DNA of 25,292 nt, taken from IMG/VR virus record IMGVR_UViG_3300042914_003282, positions 1-25,292 of that record, one strand, 5' to 3'. The notes beneath the pieces are model-generated. The model saw only the letters and a program-made list of their open reading frames with translations, did no database searches and was not told where the DNA came from. This stretch comes from a virus. The translations under genes and the position numbers were made by a program. Every line of letters starts with the position of its first letter. Within the stretch, counting starts at the first letter, position 1. Of the stretch, positions 9,017 to 16,277 are shown in pieces.

Positions 9017-9817
9017 TTGCTACACTCTCTCTGTGGCTCAAAACTGCCCTATGGATGCTTAGCATGATTCTGTCGTACCACGTAGGCACGTCCAGAGGTG
9101 CAGCGCGCAAATGGGCTTGTATTGACGCGTATAGGCGTAACCATTCCATGACGCCTGGGTCTGCAACGTACAGCCTGAGGCAGTAGGGTAGAGGCTGGAA
9201 GTAATCAGGTCCGGTAAAGGCTTCTGCAAACCCCCGTATTTCCAATTCCTCTGCTTCCTTTGCCACGTCTGCCCATCCATCACGATAAGCCGGTTTATTA
9301 ACTGGATATATCGGTTTAGGTGGGTCGGCATGGTTAATACTTACACCTGCATCATGGTAAATTAAACCCCCGCCGGTGCAATTTCTAGCACCGTAAAGGG
9401 AATGCTGGATACATGTAGGGCAGTCGTATCTAGGATGACTCAGTATTCCTGATACTTCCAGACGGGCTGCCGCTACTATTTTTTTTCGTATGCCTCATTT
9501 ACCCTGCCCGTAAGAATAGCAGTAAAGCATTCCTGTACCGCTTTAGGTGGTAGATTAGCCATAATCCATTCAAAACGGTGTTCTGGCAATTCTGAAAGCG
9601 TCTCAACCTCGCCTTCAAAATCGACCGACCGTAGAGAAATAGATACCAGTCTAACTAACTCCACTTCCTGCGTAAGTACGCTTTCTACGCCTTCCGTTCC
9701 CTTACTGAGGGATTCGGCAAATCGTAGCAATTCCGGCCGTTCATTCATCGAAACCTGATACAGAATCGATACGCCTGGAAAGCTGGGCAACGTGTAACGC
9801 AGTGGTGGAAATCGCAT
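9000..9817 (-). CDS. Tail assembly chaperone GT fusion made by -1 ribosomal frameshift
   Basis: Ribosomes that slip by -1 at 9485-9479 bypass the TAG at 9478-9476 and continue in an open frame to 9000, adding 159 residues to the 113-residue G protein (272 in total). I translated the join: no stop occurs between the slip site and the downstream frame, and the extension reads IVAAARLEVSG...YDCPTC...GWADVAKEAEELEIRGFAEAF...MEWLRLYASIQAHLR. The 'MEWLRLYASIQ' stretch resembles the C-terminal part of chaperone T domains. The extension carries a Cys cluster (Cys133-x2-Cys136, then Cys147, with His128 and His139 nearby) that could bind zinc. In lambda-like phages the GT product recruits tail tube protein to the tape measure. 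Position between tail tube and tape-measure genes agrees with this. Confidence 0.88.
9476..9817 (-). CDS. Tail assembly chaperone G-like protein (unshifted product)
   Basis: This 113-residue protein starts MRFPPLRYTLPSFPGVSILY and ends ...VNEAYEKK. It stops at two tandem TAG codons (9478-9473) directly after an A8 run. Acidic helical content (ELPEHRFEWIMANLPPKAVQECFTAIL) and small size fit the G-type tail chaperone. It is the abundant product, with the GT fusion made in lower amount. The start codon follows the tail tube stop by two bases, with only a modest CTGAG sequence as ribosome-binding site. An internal Met at residue 24 (MNERPELLRF) is an alternative start that would give a more typical acidic N-terminus. 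Confidence 0.82.
   Translation of the reverse strand: MRFPPLRYTLPSFPGVSILYQVSMNERPELLRFAESLSKGTEGVESVLTQEVELVRLVSISLRSVDFEGEVETLSELPEHRFEWIMANLPPKAVQECFTAILTGRVNEAYEKK
9479..9485 (-). promoter_or_regulatory. A_AAA_AAA slippery heptamer for -1 frameshifting
   Basis: In the G frame the codons are GAA AAA AAA TAG, so the heptamer A AAA AAA is in the canonical X_XXY_YYZ phase directly ahead of the stop codon. A short hairpin (arms AGTAT and ATACT, plus positions 9442-9456) starts about 22 bases downstream and could act as a weak stimulator. The stop codon immediately after the slip site may itself favour pausing. Confidence 0.88.
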
Positions 9818-9819
9818 AA

Positions 9820-10881
9820 TTAACTCAGGGTAATAGAAATAGGCGGTGTAGTGCTATCGTCGCTAACCGCTTTCAAGGTGGTAGGCAATCTAACCACGCT
9901 GCCGGACGTATCATAATCGTAAATGATTTGCACGGCCGGTGCTGCAACCTTAATGGTATAACCATTATTAACCGTTTGCCCCTCAGGTGTCATACTTCCT
10001 GACATAGAATAAGCATGGTCCGTCTGGTTAAACTGGGCATCGGTCCAGACACCAATATTAGCGGTAGCCAGAATAGGATTCATGGAACCAGTAACCAGAC
10101 ACTGCCGAGTGCCTACCGTGGAAACACCCGTAACCCCAGAATCGCCTTCCTCCTGATTAGCCCCGAAATCAATAGCCCAGCTTGTGGACTGGCTATTGAG
10201 GGCAATTGCCGAGCCAAGATTTAGGCTGGATTGCGCGGCATTTGCCCTTACGAAATCCGTTCTAACGTTGTCTAAATCTGCCGCCGACAAATCAGTAACC
10301 ACGCTGGCAGGTTCAACCGAAAGGCCTAAAATATCCACTTCCAGCGCTGCCCATTGCCCTACTGTAAGGTTAAGGCGAACCTGGGATACTCTACAACCCA
10401 CCATGCGTTGCAGGATTTTAGTACCTGCAGCAACGCTACCATCTCTGGCCAAATAGTCGTAAACAGTAAAGGTACACTTTTCGGCAGTTGTAATACCGCC
10501 CGTATCAGTATTTCTGGGGAAAATACTATCCGGAGTCCAGGTTACCTGAGTACCACCTGATATATTCTGATTAACGTGTCCACAACTAGCCAGAAATACG
10601 GAAAGCCATTTCGGCAATACCGGTGCGCCTGTTACTTTACCCTTCCCATAAAGGGGAATGATATAGGTAGCGCTTGGCTTAATTGTCGATACGGCAGCTG
10701 GCAATTCATAACCCGTAGGGGAAGCAGGTTCGTTACCCACCTGAGTAACCCCCAGCTTAATTCCTGCCGAGTCCATCGAAACAAATAAATCATCCGTACC
10801 AGGCAGAGGTACTGGGTCTGTACCAGGGGTGGCTTCCAGCTTTGCCAGTACAAGCCGACTTCTAGGATTCAATCCACACAT
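9820..10881 (-). CDS. Major tail tube protein
   Basis: The gene encodes 353 residues starting MCGLNPRSRLVLAKLEATPG. The ATG is preceded by AGGTGA at good spacing. The N-terminal motif 'LAKLEATPGTDPVPLPGTDDLFV' is characteristic of siphovirus tail tube subunits. The central part (about 155-185, MVGCRVSQVRLNLTVGQWAALEVDILG) matches the usual 'g...s.l.l.l.vGe.a...f...G' strand pair. The C-terminal part (about 290-353) is beta-rich and may be an extra domain exposed on the tail surface. Its place between the tail terminator and the frameshifted chaperones is the standard one. Long relative to minimal tube proteins (about 200-250 residues). Confidence 0.85.
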   Translation of the reverse strand: MCGLNPRSRLVLAKLEATPGTDPVPLPGTDDLFVSMDSAGIKLGVTQVGNEPASPTGYELPAAVSTIKPSATYIIPLYGKGKVTGAPVLPKWLSVFLASCGHVNQNISGGTQVTWTPDSIFPRNTDTGGITTAEKCTFTVYDYLARDGSVAAGTKILQRMVGCRVSQVRLNLTVGQWAALEVDILGLSVEPASVVTDLSAADLDNVRTDFVRANAAQSSLNLGSAIALNSQSTSWAIDFGANQEEGDSGVTGVSTVGTRQCLVTGSMNPILATANIGVWTDAQFNQTDHAYSMSGSMTPEGQTVNNGYTIKVAAPAVQIIYDYDTSGSVVRLPTTLKAVSDDSTTPPISITLS

Positions 10882-10898
10882 AATTAATCACCTGAGGG

Positions 10899-11564
10899 TT
10901 AAGGAAGGGCAGGATTACCGCCGATTCCAGCGGGTACAAATAAACGCTGATACACTTCCAGATAAGATACAGAATCTGCCGAAATAGTACCATTTCCATC
11001 CGGTGTAACCGGACTAGCTAAATCTACGCTAGGTGGTGATAAAATATCATTCCAGCAAATACCGAAACCGCTTGTCGGCTCTAACGATAATGCTGCCGAG
11101 CGTAAATATTCAGAGGTCGTAATCTGGGCTAATCGGCAAAGGCTAATTGCCCAGTTATGCAGGGTAGCCACTTGCGCGGCCGTACTGGTTAGGGTTGCAG
11201 GCGGTCCTACAGTAGTCTTTAAGGCTGCAGAAGATACCCTAGCCCTAATCCCTAGACGGACTTGGTAAATAGAGCACATACCGTCTGTATATTGCGAAAT
11301 GCCAGGCTGGCCATCAATCCAGAATTCCACGAAGGGGATAGGTCTAGGGGAGTCCGTAGGGACGTTTTCTCGCATGTAATAACCCCCGTCGTTAGGTACC
11401 CCTTTAGGGGAGTAGCTAGTAGGGGCTGCAGGCAGCGTAGAGGGCAAAAACGGGTCGCTAGTCCAGTTAGCTGTAGCCACTGCCTGTAGGTTATCACCAC
11501 AAGCCCTAACGGCCGCTAGGGTAATATGCTCTGGACCTAGCCAGACTGGTATCTGCAAAGTCAT
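10899..11564 (-). CDS. Tail terminator / tail completion protein
   Basis: The gene encodes 221 residues starting MTLQIPVWLGPEHITLAAVR. It overlaps the upstream neck gene by four bases (ATGA) and precedes the tail tube gene, the usual slot for the protein that caps the tail tube and joins it to the head. 'PRPIPFVEFWIDGQPGISQYTDGMCSIYQVRLGIRARVSS' is a beta-hairpin pattern consistent with a tail terminator, followed by a helix (TLTSTAAQVATLHNWAISLCRLAQ). The assignment combines order, size and secondary-structure pattern. It could also be a second connector. Confidence 0.65.
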   Translation of the reverse strand: MTLQIPVWLGPEHITLAAVRACGDNLQAVATANWTSDPFLPSTLPAAPTSYSPKGVPNDGGYYMRENVPTDSPRPIPFVEFWIDGQPGISQYTDGMCSIYQVRLGIRARVSSAALKTTVGPPATLTSTAAQVATLHNWAISLCRLAQITTSEYLRSAALSLEPTSGFGICWNDILSPPSVDLASPVTPDGNGTISADSVSYLEVYQRLFVPAGIGGNPALP

Positions 11565-12154
11565 AGGTTTACCCTGAGGTTATCAATTCCGGCGCCGGCC
11601 GCTTTCATTTTGAAGCTTAGCCAGCGTTGGTATGCCCTCGCTACCTCTCTGCCGAATTCACGATTAACCACCACAATAGGGCGGCCTGCATGAATCATAT
11701 CGTCCCATTTCTGATAACCGCCTTCGTGGAATCGACCTGCATAAGCACGCTTAGAACCCCAGACAAAACCCTTAGCATCAATTTTACTGATATTCTGCCG
11801 GTGACCCTTTTCAAATGTAGCGAATAAGGGACGGGTAGAACCTGCCCAGATACCTACCTTAGTGCCTGCATTTCTGGCCTTTTTCATTGCCAAATATTTA
11901 GGCTCTCTGGAATATCCCTGCCAGCCTGAATTTAGTACTGTTCTACCCTCATTTTCAAATGCTACCTTTGCCTGCATTTCCAGCGTAAAGGCAGCACGCA
12001 TAATCGGTTGCGACGTGCCTGGGGCAGAGGTCGGCCTAATTATGGACTCATTTATTTTGACCATAGAAGCGGCATCAAACGCACTAGCCATTACGCCTAG
12101 CGTTCTACGGATACCATCGATACCCAGAATATCTACCGATAAAGGATTAGCCAT
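11561..12154 (-). CDS. Neck / virion morphogenesis protein of the Mu gpG type
   Basis: I take the ATG at 12154 (MANPLSVDILGIDGIRRTLG), which shares its A with the upstream TAA and has a strong GGAGG in front, giving 197 residues. An in-frame ATG four codons earlier lies inside the upstream gene and is less likely. The pattern 'REPKYLAMKKARNAGTKVGIWAGSTRPLFATF' followed by 'FVWGSKRAYAGRFHEGGYQ' and 'HAGRPIVVVNREFGREVARAYQRWL' matches the phage virion morphogenesis family (Mu gpG type) and related HK97 gp10-like neck proteins: a KKxxxxK helix, a Gly-Ser strand, 'YA..H.GG' and a final 'RP....' helix. It would act in the head-tail connector. Confidence 0.78.
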   Translation of the reverse strand: MANPLSVDILGIDGIRRTLGVMASAFDAASMVKINESIIRPTSAPGTSQPIMRAAFTLEMQAKVAFENEGRTVLNSGWQGYSREPKYLAMKKARNAGTKVGIWAGSTRPLFATFEKGHRQNISKIDAKGFVWGSKRAYAGRFHEGGYQKWDDMIHAGRPIVVVNREFGREVARAYQRWLSFKMKAAGAGIDNLRVNL

Positions 12155-12630
12155 TATTGCCTCCACCGGCTGGGGATTGCAGGCTGTAGAAACCTTGCTC
12201 TGGCATTCTGGGTTTCAGAGTCGTTAGAAGGCCCTGGGTCGTAATTATTTCGGCTTCTGGCAGTAGCCGTACTAGAAGCATTTTCGTTGTAGCTTTCCAG
12301 CATCTGGGGAGCATCACGAAGCATTTTAATCTGTTCCTGCATAGCTGCTACCCTATCGCCACCCGATTGCCAGGTACCAGTAGCTAGCCAGAGGTAATAG
12401 CCTGAGGCACCTAGAATAACTACGCTTCTACACCAGTTAAAATCGTCCACTGCATTAGCGGCCGTAATGGTGCTAGGGGTTATCCGTAGGCTACGCAGAA
12501 TGACGTTTAGCTGGCTTGCAGCACGGTCAATTGCATCGTCCATAAATGAGGTATTGAATTCCTGTAGGAAGCTCAATTGCTCATTTTTCACTTCGTTAGC
12601 AGTCACTGAAAATGCGTAGGTATTAGCCAT
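12154..12630 (-). CDS. Head-tail connector (adaptor-like) protein
   Basis: The gene encodes 158 residues starting MANTYAFSVTANEVKNEQLS. It has an excellent AGAGAGGTG ribosome-binding site. The first 110 residues are mainly helical (DDAIDRAASQLNVILRSL, DDFNWCRSVVILGASGYYLWLATG, RVAAMQEQIKMLRDAP), the four-helix pattern of connector proteins that bind under the portal. The last 40 residues are Asn/Ser/Arg-rich and probably disordered until assembly. Position right after the capsid gene supports this. No specific family is claimed. Confidence 0.7.
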   Translation of the reverse strand: MANTYAFSVTANEVKNEQLSFLQEFNTSFMDDAIDRAASQLNVILRSLRITPSTITAANAVDDFNWCRSVVILGASGYYLWLATGTWQSGGDRVAAMQEQIKMLRDAPQMLESYNENASSTATARSRNNYDPGPSNDSETQNARARFLQPAIPSRWRQ

Positions 12631-12652
12631 TTTTCACCTCTCTGGGGATTAG

Positions 12653-12667
12653 TACCCTAAAGGGGTA
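12653..12667 (-). other. Small hairpin in the gap after the capsid gene
   Basis: The 108-base gap 12631-12738 separates the capsid gene from the connector gene. It holds a 5-bp inverted repeat (TACCC/GGGTA, loop of five) and the ribosome-binding site of the connector gene. There is no T-run, so this is not a standard terminator. It might cap or process the capsid mRNA. I see no convincing promoter in the gap. Confidence 0.3.
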
Positions 12668-12738
12668 TCCTACGCAATAACGCATGAAAAGGGAACGGTA
12701 CCTAGATATAGTTAAACCAGATACCGCCCCCTAATCAA

Positions 12739-13755
12739 TTACTGCGTAATCGTATCCCAGAGTACGCCGAGCGTATCATCGTACACACTTTCCGACGTAG
12801 CGTGCTGGCCACGATAATAAATGGCCTGCTCATCAGTCTTTTCGTATGTATCAATGGTAAGCTCCAGCATACTGTAACCCTTACCCCAGGCACGACGACG
12901 CAGACCATCACCGGAATTACCCTGAATGGTCGGCTGGCTACGTACAAGCGCGGTCTTATTTGAAACAATATAGGCAGGGGAAGTATTCTGCCCGATATTA
13001 TCCGTAGCTGCCGTTGCCTTAGCAATACGGATTTCAAACGACGCCTGCATTTCAGGCGGATAACCTGCCATAACCGTATTCTTAATAAGGTTAAGCACGT
13101 CTGCAGGCGTAGCAGGTGCGCTTGCATCACCGAAACGGGCACGAACCTTTGCGTTATTCACGAAGGCATTAAAATCACCCTGACTAAACATAAGTCGATA
13201 ATTCTGGCCATTTTCCAGAGTACCACCGTTCTGTTCAATCTGAATAACCGCTTCCTGAATTTGTGCTACAGGGTCGACGCTATCATCGGTCCAGTAACCA
13301 TCACTAGAACCGGTATAGGTCTGCCCGAAATTACCACTAACCAACAAACCAGCGGCACGGCGCTCGCGGTCGTTCAATAGGGTATTTACCAGAAATGGGG
13401 TAGCTACATCTTCTTCCCAATTACTGATACCAAATCGGTCCATGGTCTGCAGCTGGGCAGTCATAATAGGCGTAGCAACCTGATAAACAGGAGCATCCAC
13501 GTCATAATCTTCCAGCGTTGAAAACACCCGCTGGGGTTCTGCGAATTCAACCGCACGCAAATCCACCGTACCAGGGGATTGACGATTCTGATTCTTACGA
13601 ACCCGAAAAGCCTTTCCGCGATAGGTCATTTCGCCTGGCTTAATTGCTGCCCCTGGTACCGGAGTACGGGGAAACAGAAATTCGGCAATAAAAAGAGAAG
13701 GTTCCGTAAATGCAGCGCGAGCCGCAATCTGTAGAGTAGGGGATGCAATAGCCAT
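12739..13755 (-). CDS. Major capsid protein
   Basis: The gene encodes 338 residues starting MAIASPTLQIAARAAFTEPS, after a strong TAGGAGG. Size, position between the decoration and connector genes and features of an HK97-type fold support the call: an N-terminal arm, 'PIMTAQLQTMDRFGISNWEEDVATPFLVNTLLNDRERRAAGLL' as the spine helix, 'DPVAQIQEAVIQIEQNGG....NYRLMFSQGDFNAFVNN' as the P-domain, and a C-terminal beta segment with 'GYSMLELTIDTYEKTDEQAIYYRG'. The gene uses codons in a more biased way than the tail genes, as expected for a highly expressed protein. There is no obvious N-terminal delta domain, consistent with a separate scaffold made by the protease gene. Confidence 0.88.
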   Translation of the reverse strand: MAIASPTLQIAARAAFTEPSLFIAEFLFPRTPVPGAAIKPGEMTYRGKAFRVRKNQNRQSPGTVDLRAVEFAEPQRVFSTLEDYDVDAPVYQVATPIMTAQLQTMDRFGISNWEEDVATPFLVNTLLNDRERRAAGLLVSGNFGQTYTGSSDGYWTDDSVDPVAQIQEAVIQIEQNGGTLENGQNYRLMFSQGDFNAFVNNAKVRARFGDASAPATPADVLNLIKNTVMAGYPPEMQASFEIRIAKATAATDNIGQNTSPAYIVSNKTALVRSQPTIQGNSGDGLRRRAWGKGYSMLELTIDTYEKTDEQAIYYRGQHATSESVYDDTLGVLWDTITQ

Positions 13756-13771
13756 ATTTATAGCCTCCTAA

Positions 13772-14173
13772 TTAAACAAATGCGCCGACGCCGACGACTA
13801 CCCTTACCAAATCGTCTGCAGAGCCAGACGCACCCAAACGCGCATCCGGCGTACAACGTACCATCGACGTAACGCCTGCCAGCGCTTCCTCAAATGCGCC
13901 AGAGGCAGCAACCCCCAGCATAGGGCTTGTGGCCCACGTAACCGCCGAATCCAGCTTAGCATAAGCAGGACCAAAGGTAACCACCGTTACCTGTTCACCG
14001 CTTACAGCGTCTGTAGCAGCAATGCCCAGAATAGGGTCATTAGTGGTCAATTCCACTACCAAACCATTAGAGTTTGGATAGCCTACAGCATGGCCAATGG
14101 AAATGGTACCATTTGCAGTAAATACCTGGGGAACACTACCAGGAAGTAGAAACGCCTGAGTGCTAGAAGCCAT
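13772..14173 (-). CDS. Capsid decoration / cement protein
   Basis: This 133-residue protein starts MASSTQAFLLPGSVPQVFTA, with GAGGTG upstream. The beta-rich pattern 'TISIGHAVGYPNSNGLVVELTTNDPILGIAATDAVSGEQVTVVTFGPAYAKLDSAV' resembles the DUF2190-type capsid cement proteins, which read 'G..v.......v..a..gd.i.Gva....a.gG..v.v...G...v'. The gene sits immediately before the major capsid gene in transcription order, as decoration genes do. It would trimerise on the outside of the expanded capsid and stabilise it. Confidence 0.78.
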   Translation of the reverse strand: MASSTQAFLLPGSVPQVFTANGTISIGHAVGYPNSNGLVVELTTNDPILGIAATDAVSGEQVTVVTFGPAYAKLDSAVTWATSPMLGVAASGAFEEALAGVTSMVRCTPDARLGASGSADDLVRVVVGVGAFV

Positions 14174-14175
14174 AC

Positions 14176-14769
14176 TTACACCTCACTAATAAGGCCCTTT
14201 TGACGGGCGTCTGCAATACGGGACTTGGCAATTTTGAGGTGTTCCGCATAGGAATACCCCTTGCCACGGGAAATCAATTCGCGCTCTACAGTAGCCATAA
14301 TATCGGCTTCTGTAAGGGTATTAACGTTACCCTTCTCACGAGGGGTAGAACCAGTAACCCCCTGCATTACAGAGGCAAGGGACCAATCACGAAGCAGGGT
14401 TTCTACCTTATCACCAACCTTACGACGTGCCACGTAATCCGATACATGACCTGCCAGCAATCGACCAGAACGGACCAATTCCTTAACTTCGTCGCCAATT
14501 ACGGATTCTTCGATAGCGCGCGCCTGGGCGACAATATCGACCGATTCTGGCAATGCCTCAGAAATTGCCTCTGGAAGGGTAACAGAAGCCATTTCGCGCT
14601 TCATATAACCACGGGATTCCAGCATCGAATCCAAATCGGATTCCATCATTTCACGGCACATTTTGCGCATTTTCTCACGTGCCACCTCAGTATCCATCAA
14701 CGCTTCTACAAGCGCTGGGGTTACCTTTTCAGGCGACAATTCAAATTCGACCTTTTCTTCGTTTTCCAT
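14176..14769 (-). CDS. Probable nested scaffold protein from an internal in-frame start
   Basis: An internal ATG at 14769-14767 (MENEEKVEFELSPEKVTPAL) has CGGAG eight bases upstream and starts exactly where the protease domain ends. The product would be 197 residues, highly charged and helical. In Mu the scaffold Z is made in the same way from inside gene I. The codons downstream of this start look more biased (ACC, GAA, CGT) than those of the protease half, as for the capsid gene, which fits separate high-level translation. No experiment supports it here. Confidence 0.62.
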   Translation of the reverse strand: MENEEKVEFELSPEKVTPALVEALMDTEVAREKMRKMCREMMESDLDSMLESRGYMKREMASVTLPEAISEALPESVDIVAQARAIEESVIGDEVKELVRSGRLLAGHVSDYVARRKVGDKVETLLRDWSLASVMQGVTGSTPREKGNVNTLTEADIMATVERELISRGKGYSYAEHLKIAKSRIADARQKGLISEV

Positions 14770-15414
14770 TGGCAAACTCCGATATTGCGCTCCCCGTGAT
14801 ATTACGGGGTTTTCTGTGGAAAGGTTATACCATACTGCAGGAATCGACCTTGCAACGCTTGTAGCGCTACGGGTACCAGAATATTTAATATAGTCAAATG
14901 GTAGGAAATCAGAAGCCGTACCAATACTTTCCAGAAATGGTACATCTACTAAAGAAACCTCTACCAGAAAATCACCTGGTATTTTTCGGCCTGTAGATAA
15001 AATACCATAACTGGAATTTGTAGGGCTAAGGCAATTGAATTTACCCGATTCGATTAACTCAATTCCCTCTAACGTCCATTCGATTAGCGCCCATACCCCA
15101 GAGGGAATATCACTACCCTTAGGGATATAAGCAAGGTCGTAGATAGAACCAACCCTACGCCTTTCCTCTGGGGTTCCAGTACCGTGTATCCCTACGTGCT
15201 GGATTTGTACCGGTAGAGGCTGGGCAGGCATTCCATAGGCTTCTGAGGCACGCTGGAATTCCCTAAACCGCTCTACAATACCCTGGCACCATTTAGGGGA
15301 ATACGTGGTAACAGTAATATCCCCATTTGGCCGAGGATATTCCTCCCGTAAACCTTCTGGGAAAATAAACTGCCAGCGGGCACGTTCTGCATCTATGGTG
15401 CCGGTTTGCATCAT
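14176..15414 (-). CDS. Prohead protease fused to scaffold (Mu I-like)
   Basis: The gene encodes 412 residues starting MMQTGTIDAERARWQFIFPE, with an ATGA overlap to the preceding gene. The N-terminal half (about 1-205) matches the Mu I-like protease: 'LPVQIQHVGIHGTGTPEERRRVGSIYDLAYIP' carries the likely catalytic His, 'GVWALIEWTLEGIELIESGKFNCLSP' the likely nucleophile Ser in the conserved LSP, and 'FLVEVSLVDVPFLES' the final strand. The C-terminal half (from about 217) is charged and helical (MENEEKVEFELSPEKV...REKMRKMCREMMESDLDSML...), as expected of a scaffold. The protease cleaves scaffold and possibly itself during prohead maturation. Catalytic residues are inferred from family patterns. 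Confidence 0.85.
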   Translation of the reverse strand: MMQTGTIDAERARWQFIFPEGLREEYPRPNGDITVTTYSPKWCQGIVERFREFQRASEAYGMPAQPLPVQIQHVGIHGTGTPEERRRVGSIYDLAYIPKGSDIPSGVWALIEWTLEGIELIESGKFNCLSPTNSSYGILSTGRKIPGDFLVEVSLVDVPFLESIGTASDFLPFDYIKYSGTRSATSVARSIPAVWYNLSTENPVISRGAQYRSLPMENEEKVEFELSPEKVTPALVEALMDTEVAREKMRKMCREMMESDLDSMLESRGYMKREMASVTLPEAISEALPESVDIVAQARAIEESVIGDEVKELVRSGRLLAGHVSDYVARRKVGDKVETLLRDWSLASVMQGVTGSTPREKGNVNTLTEADIMATVERELISRGKGYSYAEHLKIAKSRIADARQKGLISEV

Positions 15415-16205
15415 CCCAGTTTAACCACGTCAAAAGTAGCCGAACCAGTCTTAATGTTACGCAATACAGCCGTTTGACTCTGAGCAATGGTAATTGCCCC
15501 GATAAGGGTAACACCTGAACCACCATTAAGGGTAATGGTTTCGGCCGCATCTGCAGTATTCTTAATGGTTACATCAAAGAAACCACCGACTGGCAAATAT
15601 GCGGTAGCGGCTCCCAAATTTACCCCTGTAGGGGTAATATCCGTTACAGCGGTACCATTCGGATCGCGCGCAATATAACCGCCCACATATTGAGTTGTAG
15701 AATAGGTTTGTGCGCCTCCGGTGGTCAATACAGAACCCCTTACTGGTACAACACCAGGCGGTGCATAGGGGTTTACCGCTGTAATAATCACCGTAGTAGA
15801 GGAATTACGATTTACCGTAATCAGGCGAAAATCACCGGTCGGAATAATAAAATCACCCTGCAATGTCGAATTAGCACCGGCTGCAAGGGTAAGTGTATTT
15901 CCGCCGGAAACCTGAATACCAAACGTAATAGTATCCTGATTCTGAGGAAGGGTATAAACGTTAGCAATACCCGAAATAATATCTGCAGCGCTGGGCAGGG
16001 TATCGGTTCGATTGCCTGCGCTAACGTCACGAAGAATAATACCCCGCGCAATCTGGGCAGCGGTATAAGTAGCATTTGCCCCGCTTACTGTAGCAGGGGT
16101 ATTCAGTGAATCAATCCGCCGAGTAAGACGGGGCAGAACGGACGTTCCAGTAACGACAAAACCGCTAAGGAACGAACCTGATACCTTTTCTACTTTCTCG
16201 CCCAT
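15411..16205 (-). CDS. Virion protein with two diverged beta repeats, possible decoration protein
   Basis: This 264-residue protein starts MGEKVEKVSGSFLSGFVVTG, after AGAGGT. Two segments of about 97 residues align: 46-143 (ATYTAAQIARGIILRD...FGIQVSGGNTLTLAAG...VIITAV) and 167-262 (TYSTTQYVGGYIARD...FDVTIKNTADAAETITLNGG...FDVV). Each starts with a Tyr-Thr...Gly-Ile/Tyr-Ile...Arg-Asp strand and ends with a Thr-rich hairpin followed by 'I...T.A....N...S'. It lies between the portal fusion and the protease, where head accessory proteins are found. A head decoration or fibre-like protein is the best guess. I do not recognise the family. Confidence 0.72.
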   Translation of the reverse strand: MGEKVEKVSGSFLSGFVVTGTSVLPRLTRRIDSLNTPATVSGANATYTAAQIARGIILRDVSAGNRTDTLPSAADIISGIANVYTLPQNQDTITFGIQVSGGNTLTLAAGANSTLQGDFIIPTGDFRLITVNRNSSTTVIITAVNPYAPPGVVPVRGSVLTTGGAQTYSTTQYVGGYIARDPNGTAVTDITPTGVNLGAATAYLPVGGFFDVTIKNTADAAETITLNGGSGVTLIGAITIAQSQTAVLRNIKTGSATFDVVKLG

Positions 16206-16243
16206 TTTGGACCTCTGGTTATTATCGCGTAATTAAAACGCGT

Positions 16244-16257
16244 GTAAGGGGGCTTAC
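16244..16257 (-). other. Small GC-rich hairpin in the gap after the portal fusion gene
   Basis: The 72-base gap 16206-16277 contains a perfect 5-bp inverted repeat GTAAG/CTTAC with a 4-base G (or C) loop, followed on the minus strand by ACGCGTTTTAATTACGCG, itself flanked by CGCG. There is no clean T-run after the stem, so it is at best a weak terminator or an RNA-processing element between the portal fusion and the next gene. Confidence 0.35.
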
Positions 16258-16277
16258 TGACATTTCAAGTGATAGAA

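Noticed and set aside
8598-9062. A 154-codon open frame on the plus strand opposite the tape-measure gene
   Set aside because: It is Ala/Ser/Pro-rich shadow coding created by the Ala-rich tape measure, has no ribosome-binding site and would be the only plus-strand gene.
9059-9331. A 90-codon frame overlapping the T extension
   Set aside because: The -1 frame that continues the G protein explains this region; the other frame lacks a start signal and family likeness.
12735-13142. A second minus-strand frame inside the capsid gene
   Set aside because: Highly Arg/Leu/Val-rich, no ribosome-binding site, and lies wholly within the convincing major capsid frame.
14200-14799. A 199-codon open frame on the plus strand opposite the protease/scaffold gene
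   Set aside because: It mirrors a well-supported minus-strand gene, has a Phe/His/Ile-rich composition typical of shadow frames and no family resemblance.
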